A stretch of DNA of 64,000 bases from NCBI GenBank assembly GCA_041753075.1, contig JBGSVE010000057.1, positions 1-64,000 of the forward strand, in the 5' to 3' direction. The notes beneath the pieces are model-generated. The model was not told the origin of the DNA. It made no database searches and was given only the letters and a program-made list of their open reading frames with translations. Origin of the DNA: UBA6163 sp041753075. GTDB taxonomy: Bacteria; Planctomycetota; Planctomycetia; Pirellulales; Pirellulaceae. Positions 61,462 through 64,000 of this stretch are shown piece after piece. Positions within the stretch are counted from its first letter, which is position 1. Each line of letters opens with the position of its first letter. The position numbers and the translations under genes are program-made.

Positions 61462-62855
61462 GATTCCGGCGACTCATCCAGACGACGGATCAAACGTGCT
61501 CGACTGATCCCCAACCGCCGCGCCGCTTCGCTGCGATTTCCGTCACTCGCCGCGACTGCGGCACGAATCATTTTCAGCTCCAACGACTCGAGCGCCTGAT
61601 CGAGGTTCGTCTCGACGGGCGCGGTCTTCGACTTGCCCGGCTCAGCCGGTTGGTAGCTGCGAATCGCCAACGGCAAATGTTCTGGAAGGATCGCTGCACT
61701 TTTGCAGACCGTCATCGCTTGGCGAATCGCGGCGTCAAGTTCATCAAAGTTCCCCGGCCAAGGGTACAAGGTCAATCGATCCAGCGCCGCGCGGTTGAGC
61801 CGTTCCGCTGAGCCAGAAGTGCCCGCATGACGCGCATCGACCAATGCGGCCGCCATCAATGGCACATCGTCGATGCGATCTGCCAACGGCGCGACGTTCA
61901 GCGTCAAGACGCTAAGTCGCGCAGCGATCGCGTCGGCAATCAACTGCTTCTTAGTTGCCTCATCGACCGCCTGAGCCAGCAAGCCAACAAAGCGAATCTG
62001 TTCAGGATACTCGGTCAAAAATTGTTCGATTCGCTGTTGGACATCAAGCGGCGTTTCATCGAGTCCCCGAATCAGCAGCGTCAGTTGGGGTTCGATTGGG
62101 GAATCCGTCTCACGGCCAAGATGCGCCGCGGCGGGCGATAGACTGGCTTCGAGCAACTCGGCGTCCATCAACGGTCCATCAATCGCAATGAGCGGGTCAA
62201 CGTCCAGACGCTCGCTGGTGCGACCGGGTGATTGAATAGGAGTAGCGGTGATGGCGTGAATTCGTCGCGCGATCAACTCGGCTCCACAGCCCACCGGCCC
62301 GACGACGGAAAAGTCGTGACGATTGGTTGTCGCCAATTGAACTTGCCCGCGTAATCGTTTGGCAAGTTTCGATGATCCGGCCGTGACGATTCCACCCCAG
62401 GCGGCGTCGCGTTTTCGCCACTGATGAATTCGTTCTCGCAACCGTTGTGACTCGGCGAATTCACTATCGCTGGCCGCCGTCGCTGGTGCGGGCGTCGAAA
62501 ACGCGACCATGAACGAAGTTTCACCTTCGCCGATTCTTAGATACGCGATCGACATCGGCGCCACACCCGGGGGCGAAACATCCAGCGTGCGCAACACACC
62601 CACCCCGAGCGCCGCCGGCGGTGCGATCGCGGCGGCAACTTGGTCCAGCGGATCGCTGCTTGTCGACGAGGCGATGCACTGCCTGCCGATGAGGCCACTT
62701 GGTTCAGCGCCGAGCCACTGTGCGGCGGGGCGATTGATCCATGCGACTCGCTGACTGGCATCAAAAACCCAAACTAATTCAATCGACGCGTCCAATAGCC
62801 GCGCCAGTGTCCTCGACGGGCTGGAAGACTCTGCTTGACGCGGCACGGACATCAT
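61458..62855 (-). CDS. NtrC-like regulator with PAS domain, degenerate AAA+ domain and Fis-type HTH
   Basis: The 465-residue protein has a PAS-like N terminus (LLDASIELVWVFDASQRVAWINRPAAQWLG, residues 20-50), a sigma54-activator-like central domain (about 155-400), and a Fis-type helix-turn-helix at the C terminus (NRSEAARRLGISRARLIRRL). The Walker A site reads GPVGCGAE (186-193) rather than GExGTGKE, so the catalytic Lys is gone, and no GAFTGA loop for sigma54 contact is visible. It retains LYPWPGNFDELDAAI, the typical end of the AAA+ domain. It overlaps the sulfatase stop by ATGA, so it is likely co-transcribed with it. Confidence 0.82.
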   Translation of the reverse strand: MMSVPRQAESSSPSRTLARLLDASIELVWVFDASQRVAWINRPAAQWLGAEPSGLIGRQCIASSTSSDPLDQVAAAIAPPAALGVGVLRTLDVSPPGVAPMSIAYLRIGEGETSFMVAFSTPAPATAASDSEFAESQRLRERIHQWRKRDAAWGGIVTAGSSKLAKRLRGQVQLATTNRHDFSVVGPVGCGAELIARRIHAITATPIQSPGRTSERLDVDPLIAIDGPLMDAELLEASLSPAAAHLGRETDSPIEPQLTLLIRGLDETPLDVQQRIEQFLTEYPEQIRFVGLLAQAVDEATKKQLIADAIAARLSVLTLNVAPLADRIDDVPLMAAALVDARHAGTSGSAERLNRAALDRLTLYPWPGNFDELDAAIRQAMTVCKSAAILPEHLPLAIRSYQPAEPGKSKTAPVETNLDQALESLELKMIRAAVAASDGNRSEAARRLGISRARLIRRLDESPES

Positions 62856-64000
62856 TGCTCACCAGTTGGTATCCCAAACTTAGCGCGACGATCTCGCTCA
62901 TGCAGATCTCGGTTTGCGAATTTACCTTGGCGCACCGGCTCGTGCGCCTTCTGGGCCAAGGCGACCAACGACGCCAACTGTTCCGGGCGTGAGCTTGCCA
63001 AATCATTTGACTCACTCGGATCGCTGGCAAGATCATAGAGCTCCCAATCCCTTTTCGGATTGGGCTGCACCGCACGCAAATTCTCTTGCCGAATCGCCGT
63101 CCACCCGCCAATCTCCCAATACAAATAATCATGCTTGAATTGTGGATGACCGGCAGCTTGGGCACCGATCAATTCAGGCAAAATGGAAATCCCGTCAATG
63201 CCCTGGGGAGGTGTCGCTCCGGTGACCTCCGCGATCGTTGGCAGAATATCGGGAAAATACCCGAGGTGGTCGCTGACTTGACCGGGGGCAATTTTGCCTG
63301 GCCAACGAGCCACAAAAGGAATGCGTACACCGCCCTCGTAGAGTGTGCCCTTGGTCCCACGGTACTCGACACCGGTTTGTGGGTTCTTGTTTCCAAAATG
63401 AACACCACGCGGATGCTCCGGAGACTTGAAATAGTCGTTCGCTCCGTTGTCGCCGCTGAAAAACACCAGCGTGTTATCGTCCAGTTCCAATTGCTTCAGT
63501 AGCGCGAACAGTTGTCCCATTTGACGATCCACCATGGTCACCATTGCCGCGTAACGTCGCGCTTCTTCAGTCCAGGATTTATCCTTGTAGATTAGCCAAG
63601 CGGGATCATCATCGGGAATGTTGAATAGGCCGTGTGGCGGCGTGATCGGCAAGTAGCAAAAGAAAGTTTGACTGCTGTGCTCGCGAATAAAGTCTAGCGC
63701 TGCATCATAGATCACGTAGTGCGAATAGGTTTTGCCTTTGGCTCCGCCAGCGTTGCCGGCGAGCGGCACCTCTTCACTGTTGCGAATCAGGTACGGCGGG
63801 TAATAGGTATGCGCATGAACTTGATCGTAGTAGCCAAGAAAAACATCGAACCCATGTTGTTCGGGAACTCCGGTTGATCCGCGACCGCCGCAGCCCCACT
63901 TGCCGAAACCACCGGTCGCGTAACCCAACGGCTTGAGCATCGACGCAATCGTTGCTTCTTCTTCGCGCAGCGGTGTGCCACCGTCGTTGGCGCGAACCGA
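62852..64000 (-). CDS. Arylsulfatase-type sulfatase, N terminus beyond window edge
   Basis: The frame is open to base 64000, so the N-terminal part with the formylglycine motif (CxPSR) is not in view. The visible 382 residues show LREEEATIASMLKPLGYATG, GKWGCGG, YLPITPPHGLFN, VFFSGDNGAND, EYRGTKGTLYEGGVRIPFVARWPG and YDLASDPSESNDLA, all typical of planctomycete arylsulfatases. Such enzymes remove sulfate from algal polysaccharides. Its TGA overlaps the start of the NtrC-like regulator. Confidence 0.92.
   Translation of the reverse strand, partial: SVRANDGGTPLREEEATIASMLKPLGYATGGFGKWGCGGRGSTGVPEQHGFDVFLGYYDQVHAHTYYPPYLIRNSEEVPLAGNAGGAKGKTYSHYVIYDAALDFIREHSSQTFFCYLPITPPHGLFNIPDDDPAWLIYKDKSWTEEARRYAAMVTMVDRQMGQLFALLKQLELDDNTLVFFSGDNGANDYFKSPEHPRGVHFGNKNPQTGVEYRGTKGTLYEGGVRIPFVARWPGKIAPGQVSDHLGYFPDILPTIAEVTGATPPQGIDGISILPELIGAQAAGHPQFKHDYLYWEIGGWTAIRQENLRAVQPNPKRDWELYDLASDPSESNDLASSRPEQLASLVALAQKAHEPVRQGKFANRDLHERDRRAKFGIPTGEQ

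Overview
The window looks like chromosomal DNA of a planctomycete, most likely of the Pirellula/Rhodopirellula/Blastopirellula group. This rests on several traits seen together: three prepilin-like proteins of the DUF1559 type with a C-terminal HxxxxDG region, a PEP-CTERM protein, an arylsulfatase, an MfnB-like methanofuran-pathway enzyme, a fused CysN-CysC, a split glycine decarboxylase, many secreted proteins and lipoproteins, and several different intergenic palindromes. I saw no tRNA, rRNA, CRISPR array, prophage or complete insertion sequence.

Region 1 (1-18550) is mostly housekeeping: the tail of an RND/MMPL transporter, asnS, cysD-cysNC sulfate activation, rsmG with a small protein and an MfnB homologue, rnd, an M16 double-domain peptidase, an SDR protein without its catalytic Tyr, gap, a short Uma2-like gene, a PEP-CTERM protein, a class II glutamine amidotransferase and rnr.

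Region 2 (18991-27111) holds a poly-gamma-glutamate cluster (capB/pgsB, capC/pgsC and a pgsW-like gene). The last part of capB lies in another frame after a run of six G. A glycine cleavage operon follows (gcvT-gcvH-gcvPA-gcvPB) and ends in a LipM-like octanoyltransferase that could lipoylate GcvH.

Region 3 (27443-36532) has an FHA protein, a secreted alpha/beta-hydrolase-like protein without its nucleophile, and a minus-strand set: phenylacetate-CoA ligase, a DUF971 protein, a TMTC-like membrane/TPR protein, a GT2 glycosyltransferase and an unusual DUF2304-prepilin fusion.

Region 4 (36896-52205) is the most interesting. It is a same-strand run of two prepilins, a DUF1573 protein, a zinc-ribbon/PilM fusion, a lipoprotein, a membrane-anchored C39-type peptidase, a TPR protein, a WXG100 protein, a coiled-coil protein, a second WXG-like protein and a 1312-residue FtsK/EccC-type ATPase. 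The second half resembles a minimal, non-canonical type VII secretion locus; the first half resembles type IV pilin and pilus-assembly parts. That the two halves work together is inference.

Region 5 (52446-58700) has an LpoB-like lipoprotein beside a COG3014-like lipoprotein, a small acidic protein and a tadA-tadB-tadC operon. Region 6 (58862-64000) has a ParDE toxin-antitoxin pair with a clear three-half-site operator, a transposase remnant, an Mrp/ApbC ATPase, an NtrC-like regulator that has lost its Walker A lysine, and a sulfatase cut by the window edge.
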